The notes under the pieces were generated by a model. It had not been told where the DNA came from. It made no database searches and saw nothing but the letters and a program-made list of their open reading frames with translations. A stretch of DNA of 64,000 bases from the NCBI RefSeq assembly GCF_046736075.1, contig NZ_CP177163.1, forward strand, positions 1,426,001 through 1,490,000. Reading direction: 5' to 3'. Positions within the stretch are counted from its first letter, which is position 1, and each line of letters opens with the position of its first letter. Shown here piece by piece: positions 52,558 through 61,041 of this stretch. A program made the position numbers and the translations under genes. Origin of the DNA: Stenotrophomonas sp046736075 (GTDB lineage: Bacteria; Pseudomonadota; Gammaproteobacteria; Xanthomonadales; Xanthomonadaceae).

Positions 52558-53609
52558 ACGCCCTCCCCGCCGTTGCCGCGGCGGGTGCTGTCCAGATCCA
52601 CGCTGGCCTCCACCGACATGCCCGCACGCAGCTGGCCGAGCAGCGGCTGATCGGTATCGAGCACGATCTTGACCGGAATGCGCTGCACCACCTTGGTGAA
52701 GTTGCCGGTGGCGTTCTCCGGCGCCACCGCCGCGAAGGTCACCCCGGTGGCCGGTGCGATGCTGTCGATGCGGCCGCGCAGCGGCTGGCCGGGGAACACA
52801 TCCACCTGCAGGTCGACCCGCTGCCCGGCCTGCATGCGCGTGACCTGGGTCTCCTGGAAGTTGGCCACCACGAACGCCTGCTGCAGCGGCACCACCGCCA
52901 GCACCGGCGTGCCCGGGCTGAGATACGCCCCGACCCGGATCGCGCGGCGGCCCACCATGCCATCGATGGGCGCCCGCAGTTCGGTATGCGACAGGTCCAG
53001 TTCGGCCCGCGCCTGCGCGGCCTCGGCGCGCTGCACGGCCGCCTGTGCGGACTGCACGCCCGCCTGCAGGATGGCGATGCGCTGGCGGGCGGCGAGCAGG
53101 GCCGCACGGCCCTGCTGCAGGTGTGCACCGGCCACGGCCTGACGCGACTGCGCCTGCTGGGCGTTCTGCACGGTACCGGCGCCATCGCTGGCCAACGCGC
53201 GATAGCGCTTCTGGTCGGCTTGGGCCAGGCCCAGCTCCGACTGGCCGACATCGACCGCGGCCCGGGCCTGGTCGATCAGTGCATCCTGCTGGGTCAACGC
53301 GGCCTGCGCGTTGGCCAGCTGTGCGCGGGCGCTGGCCAGATCGGCGCGGGCGGCGGCCAGCGCCACCTGGTAATCGCGGTCATCGATGCGGGCCAGCACA
53401 TCGCCCGCGGTGACGCGCTGGTTGTCGACCACGCGTACCTCGCTGACGAAACCGGCGACCTTGGGCGCCACCACGGTGAAATCGGCAGTGACGTAGGCGT
53501 TGTTGGTGCGCTGGTGGCGGCCGTCGCGCAGCAGCAGCCAGCCACCGGTGGCGAGAACGACCACGCCCAGGGCGATGATCAGCGGAACGTGTTTTCGGGG
53601 TGTGGACAT
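52554..53609 (-). CDS. EmrA/HlyD-family periplasmic adaptor
   Basis: A 351-residue membrane fusion protein. One TM helix (LIIALGVVVLATGGWLLL) anchors it, followed by TNNAYVTADFTVVAPKVAGF (lipoyl half), a long alanine/glutamine-rich coiled-coil hairpin (about 95-200), and the second lipoyl half LRAPIDGMVGRRAIRVGAYL. This is the EmrA pattern. It connects the MFS pump with the outer-membrane lipoprotein. The gene is 17 bp after the pump gene and overlaps the channel gene. Substrates probably are hydrophobic drugs or fatty acids but cannot be read. Confidence 0.93.
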   Translation of the reverse strand: MSTPRKHVPLIIALGVVVLATGGWLLLRDGRHQRTNNAYVTADFTVVAPKVAGFVSEVRVVDNQRVTAGDVLARIDDRDYQVALAAARADLASARAQLANAQAALTQQDALIDQARAAVDVGQSELGLAQADQKRYRALASDGAGTVQNAQQAQSRQAVAGAHLQQGRAALLAARQRIAILQAGVQSAQAAVQRAEAAQARAELDLSHTELRAPIDGMVGRRAIRVGAYLSPGTPVLAVVPLQQAFVVANFQETQVTRMQAGQRVDLQVDVFPGQPLRGRIDSIAPATGVTFAAVAPENATGNFTKVVQRIPVKIVLDTDQPLLGQLRAGMSVEASVDLDSTRRGNGGEGV

Positions 53610-53626
53610 GGGGAGTTTCCAGGAGC

Positions 53627-55156
53627 TCAGGCCACGGCACGTGGCGGGTAGATACGGGTCGGCAGCCACGGGATCAGCGCGATCAATGCAATCGCGATCA
53701 CGGCCACCATCAGGTACAGATCGGCAGAGGTAAGGGCCACCACCTGCGCATGCAGGCGTGCGTACAGGGACGGCAGCAGTGCGCCGTCGTCCAGCCACGG
53801 CGCGTTGCCGAGCCGCTCCACCAGCGCGGTGGAATGGAGGTGGCCGCGCACGGTGGTCGCCGCCTCGAGCAGCCCGCCGGCAAGCACCGCCGCGAAGCCT
53901 TTGACGGTGTTGAACCAGGCCGAGGCGAACGGACCGTCGGCCGGCGCGAGGCTGCCGGTGGCCAGCATCAGCAGCGGCAGGACCACCATCGGCTGGGCGA
54001 AGATCTGCAGCAGCTGCAGGGGGATGAAGGTGTCGCGGTTCCAGTCGGTGGTCAGCTGCGCACCCAGCCAGCACGCCAGCCCCAGCATGCCCAGGCCGAT
54101 CGCCTGTACCCAGCGCGCATCCACCCGGCGCTGGTTGAGCAGCGCCGCCACCAGCGGCAGCGCCAGCAGCTGCGGCAGGGCCACCCACAGCAGCAGCGGC
54201 GCGGTCTGCAGCGGCCGGTAGCCCTGCACCTTGGCCAGGAACGTGGAGGGAATCATCACCACCGCCAGCAGCACGAACAGCACCCCGCCCAGGGTGATGA
54301 GCGAGTACAGCAGGTTGCGGTTGGCCAGCAGCTGCAGCTTGAAGAACGGCAGCGGGTGCGACCACTCGTTGAAGGCGAACAGGGCCAGCAGGCCGCTGCC
54401 CCCGCCCAGCAGCACGCAGATCAGCGGCGAGGCGAACCAGTCCAGGCGCGGCCCCTGCACCAGGCCGATCACCAGCATCACCAGCGCCGGGAAGCCAAGC
54501 GCCAGGCCCAGCCCGTTGAACTGGGCGAAGCGTTCCAGCCGCAGCGGGTCCTGTGGCAGGCCCCAGCCGACCATCGCGATGGCCGCCATGCACCACGGCA
54601 CGATCTGCCAGAACGCCCACTGCCAGCCCACGTACTCCACCCACAGCGCGGCCATCGGCGTGCCGAGGCTGGGCCCGAAGGTGGCGGTGAGCGCGTAGCC
54701 GGCCAGGCCGTACAGCTTGATGCCCGGCGGCAGGAAACGCAGCGCCACGCTCATCAGCAGCGGCGGCAGCGCACCGCCGGCCAGGCCCTGCAGCGCGCGC
54801 AGGATCAGCAGCGACGGCAGGTCCGGGGCCAGCGGGCAGAGCACACCGAGCAGCATGAACGCGGCGATCATCGTCATCGCGAAGCGGCGCAGCGAAAAGG
54901 TCACCGCACACCACGGCGCGAACGCCATCGCGCTGACCGACATGGCGGTGTACAGCGCCACGATCCAGCTGCCGTCATCGACGCTGATGCCCATCGCCCC
55001 GCGGATGTCGGCCAGCGCCACCTTGGTGACGTTCTCGTTGATGCCCGAAATCAACACCGCCAGCAGCACGCCGCACAGCCCGACCGCCAGGCGCGGACCG
55101 AACGCGGCCTGCGAGGCGGCGGCAGGTGCGGCCACCGGGCGCGGCACCGCACTCAT
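53627..55156 (-). CDS. EmrB/DHA2-family MFS drug:proton antiporter
   Basis: A 509-residue transporter with 14 predicted helices, typical of DHA2. NENVTKVALADIRGAMGIS (where DHA2 pumps usually have an LDxTIVNVALP-like sequence), SWIVALYTAMSVSAMAF and LQGLAGGALPPLLMSVALRF are the family blocks. It is the inner-membrane pump of a three-part exporter. ATG at 55156 precedes the first helix. The upstream gap (55157-55337) carries a LysR-type palindrome. Confidence 0.92.
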   Translation of the reverse strand: MSAVPRPVAAPAAASQAAFGPRLAVGLCGVLLAVLISGINENVTKVALADIRGAMGISVDDGSWIVALYTAMSVSAMAFAPWCAVTFSLRRFAMTMIAAFMLLGVLCPLAPDLPSLLILRALQGLAGGALPPLLMSVALRFLPPGIKLYGLAGYALTATFGPSLGTPMAALWVEYVGWQWAFWQIVPWCMAAIAMVGWGLPQDPLRLERFAQFNGLGLALGFPALVMLVIGLVQGPRLDWFASPLICVLLGGGSGLLALFAFNEWSHPLPFFKLQLLANRNLLYSLITLGGVLFVLLAVVMIPSTFLAKVQGYRPLQTAPLLLWVALPQLLALPLVAALLNQRRVDARWVQAIGLGMLGLACWLGAQLTTDWNRDTFIPLQLLQIFAQPMVVLPLLMLATGSLAPADGPFASAWFNTVKGFAAVLAGGLLEAATTVRGHLHSTALVERLGNAPWLDDGALLPSLYARLHAQVVALTSADLYLMVAVIAIALIALIPWLPTRIYPPRAVA

Positions 55157-55278
55157 CGCACACCACCGGCAACGGTGCGGCACACGGAAAACAGCAGGAA
55201 CATCGCAACCACTCCACGACAGGGAGCGGCAGTCTAGGCAGCGCCGGCACTGCGAAAAATGGCGTACCGGCGACGGCT

Positions 55279-55299
55279 GGCGTGCGTCCAGCGCACGCC
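55279..55299. promoter_or_regulatory. LysR-type operator upstream of efflux operon
   Basis: GGCGTGCG-TCCAG-CGCACGCC is a perfect 8-bp inverted repeat with the T-N11-A spacing of LysR-family boxes. It lies about 120 bp upstream of the pump gene and matches a second copy in front of the lysR gene at 56301-56323, so both are likely sites for the adjacent regulator. Confidence 0.65.
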
Positions 55300-55337
55300 C
55301 GGTTCCTCCCCGGGCCGCGCCCGCGACCGGCTGCGGC

Positions 55338-56246
55338 TCAGGCCAGACCGGACGCCGCGTCGCACATCGCCTTGATGCTGCGGCGCAGCCAGCGGTGCGC
55401 CAGATCGCTGTCCAGGCGGGGGTGCCATGCCTGCACGATCACGGCCGTGCGCACCGGGATCGGCAGTTCGAACAGCCGCAACGGCACGCCCAGGCGCTCC
55501 AGCCGGCCAAGCATGACGCTCGGCATCTGCGCCATGAGCAGATCCGAATCGGCGGCCGCGAAGATCGCCGAATGAAAGGTCGGCATGATCAGCGCGACAC
55601 GGCGGCGCAGCCCGACCGCCGCCAGTTCGTCGTCGATGGGCCCGCGCGGGCGGCCGCGCCGCGACACCGCGATGTGGTCGTAGGCGGCAAAGCGTTCAAC
55701 GGTGATGTCACCGTCGAACAGCGGATGGTCCTCACGCGCCGCACCGAAGAACGAGGTGCTGAACAGGTTCTGCACCTTGGTGTCGTTGCCGAATTTGCCG
55801 GCAGCGCTGATGGTCAGGTCGATACGCCCCTGCTCCATCGCGTCGTCGTCGCCGTCGCCTTCCGGAACGAAGCGCAGCACCGCGCACGGCGCCTCGCGCT
55901 TGAACAGCTCGCGCATGCGCCCGCCGTAGGTGCCCACGAACACATCGTTGGCGCGGATGCTGAAGGTGCGCTCCAGGGTCAGCATGTCGACCTCGCGGCC
56001 GGCATTGAACACCAGGTGCGCCTGCTCGATCACCCCGCGCACCTGCTCGCGCAGCTCCAGCGCGCGCGGCGTCGGCGCCAGCCCACGCCCGGCGCGGACC
56101 AGGACCGGATCGCCGACGGCGTCGCGGATGCGCCCCAGCGTGCGGCTCATCGCCGGCGCACTCAGGTTCATGCGGCGGGCCGCGCCCACCACGCTGCCCT
56201 CTTCGATCAGGACATCCAGCGCAAGCAACAGGTTCAGATCGGGCAT
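55338..56246 (-). CDS. LysR-family transcriptional regulator of efflux operon
   Basis: A 302-residue LysR regulator. The N-terminal helix-turn-helix (LIEEGSVVGAARRMNLSAPA followed by MSRTLGRIRDAVGDPVLV) belongs to the NodD/LinR-like group, and residues about 90-300 form the effector-binding domain (RTFSIRANDVFVG; MLGRLERLGVPLRLFELPIP). It lies directly upstream of the efflux genes on the same strand and is divergent from the universal stress gene. A palindrome shared between its own upstream region and the efflux promoter points to autoregulation and control of the pump. The inducer is unknown. Confidence 0.92.
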   Translation of the reverse strand: MPDLNLLLALDVLIEEGSVVGAARRMNLSAPAMSRTLGRIRDAVGDPVLVRAGRGLAPTPRALELREQVRGVIEQAHLVFNAGREVDMLTLERTFSIRANDVFVGTYGGRMRELFKREAPCAVLRFVPEGDGDDDAMEQGRIDLTISAAGKFGNDTKVQNLFSTSFFGAAREDHPLFDGDITVERFAAYDHIAVSRRGRPRGPIDDELAAVGLRRRVALIMPTFHSAIFAAADSDLLMAQMPSVMLGRLERLGVPLRLFELPIPVRTAVIVQAWHPRLDSDLAHRWLRRSIKAMCDAASGLA

Positions 56247-56300
56247 GGCACGCGCAGCATCGGACGGGTGGCGCTCACTTTACGGCATGCCCGCGCCCCC

Positions 56301-56323
56301 AGGCGTGCGTTTGGCGCACGCCT
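56301..56323. promoter_or_regulatory. LysR-type operator in lysR/usp intergenic region
   Basis: AGGCGTGCG-TTTGG-CGCACGCCT is a perfect 9-bp inverted repeat, the same arms as at 55279-55299 with a different five-base centre. It lies 55 bp upstream of lysR and 74 bp upstream of the divergent usp gene, so the regulator may affect both. Confidence 0.65.
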
Positions 56324-56396
56324 CGGCTGCGGCCTCCGGCATGGGTCCGCGCCGCGCGTTGGGCGACGATTCCGCTCCCCACCCGGAGGTTCACCG

Positions 56397-56843
56397 ATGT
56401 TCAACCATGTTCTTGTTGCGCTGGATGGCGGCAGCCAGCACGCGCAGGTGCTGGCCCTGGCCGCATCGCTGGCCACGCCGCGCACCCGTGTGCACCTGCT
56501 GTGCGTGCTGGACCCGGCCTACGCGCTGGCCGACGACGCCCCGCGCAGCGACCGGACCGAGTACCTGGCCGCCGATGCGGAGCGCCGGCAGGCGACCCAC
56601 CTGCTGGATGCGGCGCTGGCCGATCTGCGCGAACGCGGCATCGATGCCGTGGCCAGCCATCCGGCCGGCGATCCCGGCGACGTGCTCTGCGACTACGCCC
56701 GCCAGCATGGCTGCGATCTGATCGTGGTCGGGCATCGCCATCTGTCGCGGATGGCGCGCCTGTTCGAGCGCTCGGTCGGCCAGTGGACCATCGACCACGC
56801 GCCCTGCCCGGTACTGGTGGAAGTGCGCGACGCCGGCGCCTGA
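56397..56843 (+). CDS. Universal stress protein, UspA family
   Basis: A 148-residue single-domain USP: HVLVALDGGSQHAQVLALAA at the start, DLIVVGHRHLSRMARLFERS with the G-x2-G-x9-G-S/T-like loop, and APCPVLVEVR at the end. The canonical ATP-binding GxxG reads GHRH here, so nucleotide binding is less sure. CGGAGG precedes the ATG. It shares its promoter region and a LysR-type operator with the divergent regulator. Confidence 0.88.
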   Translation: MFNHVLVALDGGSQHAQVLALAASLATPRTRVHLLCVLDPAYALADDAPRSDRTEYLAADAERRQATHLLDAALADLRERGIDAVASHPAGDPGDVLCDYARQHGCDLIVVGHRHLSRMARLFERSVGQWTIDHAPCPVLVEVRDAGA

Positions 56844-56851
56844 CCGCGCCG

Positions 56852-58270
56852 CTAGCGCTGCAGCTCGCGTTCGGCGATCTGGTTGCGGCCGTGGTGCTTG
56901 GCGTCGTACAGCGCGGCATCGCTGGTGGCGACCAACGCCCCGGCATCGCCGCCGTCCACCCGCAGCACCCAGCCCACGCCGACGCTCACCGTTACCGGCA
57001 GGACCGGGTCCGCCGACGGCAACTGCAGGTGTTCCACCGCCAGGCGCATGCGCTCGGCCAGCGCCACCGCACCGTCGCGCGGCATCGCCACCACCACCGC
57101 GAACTCTTCTCCGCCGTAGCGCGTGACCAGATCGCTGCCGCGGGTGGCGCACTCGGCCAGCGCGCTGGCCACTGCCTGCAGACAGCGGTCACCGACCGGA
57201 TGCCCGAAGCGGTCGTTGAGCGCCTTGAAGTGATCGATGTCCACCATCAGCAGGGCCATGCCCTGGCCGTCGCGTCGCGAGCGGTTCCACTCGCGCTGCA
57301 GCGCCTGGTCGAACTGGCGCCGGTTGGCCAGCCCGGTCAGGCCATCAAGCCGTGCCAGCACGTCCAGCCGGTCCTGCTGTTCCAGCGAGCGCACCTGCAT
57401 CAGCACGCTGCGCAGCCCCGACCCCAATGTGGCAAAGGCGAACCCGGCGACGGCCAGGGCCGGATGCGCGCGCACCAGCAGGGCCGACACCACCAGCAGC
57501 GAGATCGCCAGGATCAGCGGGCTGCCGGCGCGCACCCCCAGCGCCAGCCGGCGCGATACCCCGCGCGGCGCGGCCGGTGCGCGGCGCCACGTCAGTGCCG
57601 CCAGCAGCAGGAACGGCACGTCGATCAGCAGGTCTCCCAGTCCGCCAAAGCTGGCGTCGGTGGCGACGTGGTTGATGTAGGCCGCCATCACCAGGTACAC
57701 CCCGGCAAACAGCGCCAGCGCCCGGAAGAACCCCCGGCGCGAGGTGTCATCGCTGGCCAGGTAGCGCAGCAGCGCGAAGCCGGCAATGAACAGGTTCTCG
57801 ATGTCGAACATCAGCCGCAGGCTGTCCACACCGGCCTCGGAGGCGTCGGTGGCCGTGGCGAAGGAGAAGGTGTAGACGAAGAACAGATAGCCCAGCAGCA
57901 GGGCCATCGCCCCGTCGATCACGCTGAGGAACCACGGGGCGTGGCGCGGATGGGCCATCGCGAAGGTCAGCGGCACGCCATACAGCACGTACAGCAGCAT
58001 GCTGATGCCGGGCGTGGCGTCGGCGTTGCCCAGCCCGACTTCCTGGTACATGTTCACCGCCATGCCACCGGCCCACAGCAGCATGCCCACGGCGAGGGCG
58101 GCCCAGCCGACCACCGCCGCGCTGCCGCGGCTGCGGTGCAGGCAGGCGGCCGCGGCGAGCAGCGGCGCCCCGATCAAGAAGCAGAACGAGAGGGTCTGGG
58201 CATGGGCAGGCAGCAGCACCAGCGCCAATCCGTGGCACAGCAGATAGAGCACGGACAGCAGCCAAACCAT
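56852..58270 (-). CDS. Membrane diguanylate cyclase (GGDEF)
   Basis: A 472-residue protein with eight or nine TM helices (residues 1-290) and a C-terminal GGDEF domain that makes cyclic di-GMP. The active loop is RYGGEEF, and RGSD five residues before it is an inhibitory I-site. LARLDGLTGLANRRQFD is the domain start. The sensory membrane part is not recognised. ATG at 58270 follows GGGGGA and precedes the first helix. No phosphodiesterase domain is present. Confidence 0.92.
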   Translation of the reverse strand: MVWLLSVLYLLCHGLALVLLPAHAQTLSFCFLIGAPLLAAAACLHRSRGSAAVVGWAALAVGMLLWAGGMAVNMYQEVGLGNADATPGISMLLYVLYGVPLTFAMAHPRHAPWFLSVIDGAMALLLGYLFFVYTFSFATATDASEAGVDSLRLMFDIENLFIAGFALLRYLASDDTSRRGFFRALALFAGVYLVMAAYINHVATDASFGGLGDLLIDVPFLLLAALTWRRAPAAPRGVSRRLALGVRAGSPLILAISLLVVSALLVRAHPALAVAGFAFATLGSGLRSVLMQVRSLEQQDRLDVLARLDGLTGLANRRQFDQALQREWNRSRRDGQGMALLMVDIDHFKALNDRFGHPVGDRCLQAVASALAECATRGSDLVTRYGGEEFAVVVAMPRDGAVALAERMRLAVEHLQLPSADPVLPVTVSVGVGWVLRVDGGDAGALVATSDAALYDAKHHGRNQIAERELQR

Positions 58271-58356
58271 GCGTCCCCCGTTCACTCGCCGGCGTGCTGC
58301 CACGATACCGCGTTCCAAGGCCGTTGCCGCTACGCAGCGTGATCTACCTCACAGTC

Positions 58357-58384
58357 CTGCGCGGCCGAGCGAACGGCCGCGCAG
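58357..58384. terminator. Hairpin at the end of the coiled-coil protein gene
   Basis: CTGCGCGGCC and GGCCGCGCAG form a perfect 10-bp stem around eight bases, three bases beyond the stop codon at 58388. There is no T-run on the minus strand. Confidence 0.6.
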
Positions 58385-58387
58385 TAT

Positions 58388-59083
58388 TCACTGCCGGGCG
58401 TTCTCCAGGACCGCCGCGCCACGCTTGATGACGCCCTCCGGTGCCCCGCTCAGGTACAGCTCGACGGCCTTCTGCGCGGACTGCTCCGCAATCCGGATCA
58501 GCTCCATCACCGTTTCCTTGTCCACTTCCTTGTACTCCTCGGTCTTCTCGATCATCACGTGCGGCTGGAACGCCGGGATGCCGTTGACCAGCAACTGGTA
58601 CTGGTAGCCGACATAGGACTTGTGCTCGTCCCAGATCAGCCCCTTGTCCTTCTGCACCTTCACATAGGGCGAAATGGCGACGCTGAACAGCTTGGTCTGC
58701 GCCGATACTTCGGCACGCAGCACCACCCGCGCCTCTTCCGCCGCCGCTTCCTTGGCAAGGGCGATCTCATCGCGGAAATCGCCCCGCATCTGCGTCACCG
58801 CGATCAGATGGTCTTTTTCCGACTCCACCCGCCCCAGCGCCAGGCCCTCGCGGAAGCTCGCCTCGCGGACCTCGTTGAGCTCGCTGCGGCCGCGCACCTC
58901 GGCGGCGTTGCGCGCCTCCAGATGCCCGGTTTCGTTGGTATGGATGACCTTTTCAAGCTCCCGCGCGCGGCGGGTTTCGGCCTCCAGCTGCAGGTGGGCG
59001 CTGCGCACCGCCTGCCGGCACAGCACATACACCAGGATGCCGGCGGCAGCGGCGGCCGCCAGACAATAGACAAGCACTTCCAT
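58388..59083 (-). CDS. Hypothetical single-TM coiled-coil protein
   Basis: A 231-residue protein, not recognised. One N-terminal TM helix (residues 4-22, AAAAAAGILVYVLC), a charged coiled coil (about 30-130: LQLEAETRRARELEKVIHTN, EIALAKEAAAEEARVVLRAE) and a compact C-terminal part (about 135-225) with VKVQKDKGLIWDEHKSYVGY, KTEEYKEVDKETVMELIRIA and a conserved-looking Cys-free core. The topology, with a short N-terminus outside and a coiled coil inside, resembles RmuC-like or phage-associated membrane proteins only in layout. It is monocistronic and ends at a hairpin. Confidence 0.65.
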   Translation of the reverse strand: MEVLVYCLAAAAAAGILVYVLCRQAVRSAHLQLEAETRRARELEKVIHTNETGHLEARNAAEVRGRSELNEVREASFREGLALGRVESEKDHLIAVTQMRGDFRDEIALAKEAAAEEARVVLRAEVSAQTKLFSVAISPYVKVQKDKGLIWDEHKSYVGYQYQLLVNGIPAFQPHVMIEKTEEYKEVDKETVMELIRIAEQSAQKAVELYLSGAPEGVIKRGAAVLENARQ

Positions 59084-59321
59084 GAATCCCCCTGTTCAAC
59101 CTGCCGGTGGCCGGCCCCGCCCCCCCGCAGGCTGCTGATCTGAACGTCCCTGGGCCGTGGACGATGGTATGCCGCGCCTCCGGCGGCAACAAGCGAGGAC
59201 GGGCCCGGCCATCCTGAACACCCCACCGGCCCTGGCCGATGGCCCAGCCGCCCGGGAAGTGAGAAGATTCGCTCCCCTTCAAGGCCGGCCCGCCCGTGCC
59301 CGCCACTTCCACGAGATACCG

Positions 59322-60182
59322 TTGAGAACCCCCCAAGGCTTGCAGGCGCTGATCGACGACGGCGTGATCGATGAAGTGCTGCGTCCGCTCAAGAGCGGCA
59401 AGGAAGCGGCCGTGTACGTGGTCCGCAGTGGCGACGATGTGCGCTGCGCGAAGGTCTACAAGGACATGGCGCAACGCAGCTTCCAGCAGCGCGTGCAGTA
59501 CCAGGAAGGCCGCAAGGTGCGCGGCAGCCGCGAGGCGCGTGCGGTTGGCAAGGCCAGCAAGTACGGCCGCAAGCAGCAGGAAACCGCCTGGAAGAATACC
59601 GAGGTGGACGCGCTGTACCAGCTGCGCGATGCCGGCGTGCGCGTGCCCGAGCCGCACGGTTACTACCACGGCGTGCTGGTGATGGAACTGGTCACCGATG
59701 CCGAGGGCTTCTCCGCCGCCCGCCTGGGCGAGGTCGAGCTGGAGGCGGACCAGGCCCGCGATTTCCACCGCGTGCTGGTGCGCCAGGTGGTGCGGATGCT
59801 CTGCTGCGGCCTGATCCACGGTGATCTGTCGCCGTACAACGTGCTGGTCGGCCCGGATGGCCCGGTGGTGATCGACTTCCCGCAGGTGGTCAATGCCGGT
59901 GGCAACAACGCCGCGCGCAGCATGCTGCTGCGCGACGTCAACAACCTCACCGCCTACCTGGGCCGGTTCGCCCCGGAACTGCTCGATACCTGGTACGGCG
60001 AGGAGATGTGGGCGCTGTTCGAGGCCGGCGACCTGCTGCCGGACAGCGAACTGACCGGCACCTTCGTCCATGATGAATCCACCATCGACCTGGACAGCGT
60101 CCGCCACGCGATCAATGACGCGCGCGAGGAAGCACTGATCCGCCAGCAGGGACGCGAAGCGGCGGAAGAGGACGATCTGTAG
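59322..60182 (+). CDS. PA4780-family RIO-like serine/threonine kinase, TTG start
   Basis: A 286-residue atypical kinase of the RIO superfamily. GKEAAVYVVRSG is the nucleotide-loop equivalent with Lys, LIHGDLSPYNVLV is the catalytic HxDxxxxN loop, and VVIDFPQ replaces DFG. Proteins of this family begin close to TPQGLQALIDDGVIDEVLRP, which places the start at the TTG of 59322-59324; an in-frame ATG at 59157 would add 55 residues of low-complexity sequence and is judged wrong. ACGAGA lies upstream of the TTG. The bacterial target is unknown. Confidence 0.88.
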   Translation: MRTPQGLQALIDDGVIDEVLRPLKSGKEAAVYVVRSGDDVRCAKVYKDMAQRSFQQRVQYQEGRKVRGSREARAVGKASKYGRKQQETAWKNTEVDALYQLRDAGVRVPEPHGYYHGVLVMELVTDAEGFSAARLGEVELEADQARDFHRVLVRQVVRMLCCGLIHGDLSPYNVLVGPDGPVVIDFPQVVNAGGNNAARSMLLRDVNNLTAYLGRFAPELLDTWYGEEMWALFEAGDLLPDSELTGTFVHDESTIDLDSVRHAINDAREEALIRQQGREAAEEDDL

Positions 60183-60201
60183 TCCTCCCCCCCGCTGATC
60201 C

Positions 60202-61032
60202 TCAGGCGTGCAGCGCCGTGGCGTGATGCGCGATGTGCTCGCCGATGAAGCTGGCGATGAAGTAGTAGCTGTGGTCGTAGCCGGGCTGCAGGCGCAGCTG
60301 CAGCGGATGGCCCGCCGCCGTGCAGGCCGCCTGCAGCCACTGCGGCTGCAGCTGGGTGTCGAGGAACTCGTCGCCGCCGCCCTGGTCGATCAGCAGCGGC
60401 AGGCGTTCGCTGGCCGTGGCCACCAGTTCGCTGGCATCCCAAGCCGACCATGCAGCACGGTCTTCGCCCAGGTACGCGGCGAAGGCCTTCTGCCCCCACG
60501 GCACCCGCGTCGGCGCGACGATCGGCGAGAAGGCCGACACGCTGCGGTAGCGCCCGGGATTGCGCAGCGCGATCACCAGCGCGCCGTGCCCCCCCATCGA
60601 ATGCCCGCTGATACCGCGCGCCGCCGTCGCCGGCAGGTGCGCTTCAACCAGCGCCGGCAACTCGTCCACGATGTAGTCGTACATCCGGTAGTGCGCGGCC
60701 CACGGCTCCTCGGTGGCGTTGAGGTAGAACCCCGCGCCCTTGCCCAGGTCGTAGCCGTCCGCGTCGGCGACATCATCGCCGCGCGGACTGGTGTCCGGCG
60801 CCACCAGGATCACGCCGTGCTCGGCGGCATACCGCTGCGCACCGGCCTTGGTGATGAAATTCTGCTCGGTGCAGGTCAGCCCACTCAGCCAGTACAGCAC
60901 CGGCAGCCTGCGCGAGGCCGCCTGCGGCGGCAGGTAGACCGCGAATGTCATCTCGCAGCCCAGCACCTGCGAGCGGTGCCGGTACACGTCCTGCCAGCCG
61001 CCGGATGCGGCGCGATGTTCGATGCGTTCCAT
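60202..61032 (-). CDS. fghA: S-formylglutathione hydrolase
   Basis: A 276-residue alpha/beta hydrolase that splits S-formylglutathione to glutathione and formate. Signatures are the oxyanion region YWLSGLTCTEQNFITKAGAQ, the nucleophile elbow GISGHSMGGHGALV, and the catalytic His in QPGYDHSYYFIASFI. It is the last gene of the formaldehyde operon, nine bases after adhC. Confidence 0.96.
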   Translation of the reverse strand: MERIEHRAASGGWQDVYRHRSQVLGCEMTFAVYLPPQAASRRLPVLYWLSGLTCTEQNFITKAGAQRYAAEHGVILVAPDTSPRGDDVADADGYDLGKGAGFYLNATEEPWAAHYRMYDYIVDELPALVEAHLPATAARGISGHSMGGHGALVIALRNPGRYRSVSAFSPIVAPTRVPWGQKAFAAYLGEDRAAWSAWDASELVATASERLPLLIDQGGGDEFLDTQLQPQWLQAACTAAGHPLQLRLQPGYDHSYYFIASFIGEHIAHHATALHA

Positions 61033-61041
61033 GAGGTCTCC

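Noticed and set aside
59157..59321. ATG start for the PA4780-type kinase at 59157
   Set aside because: The extra 55 residues are Arg/Pro/Ala-rich, and family members begin near the TTG at 59322.
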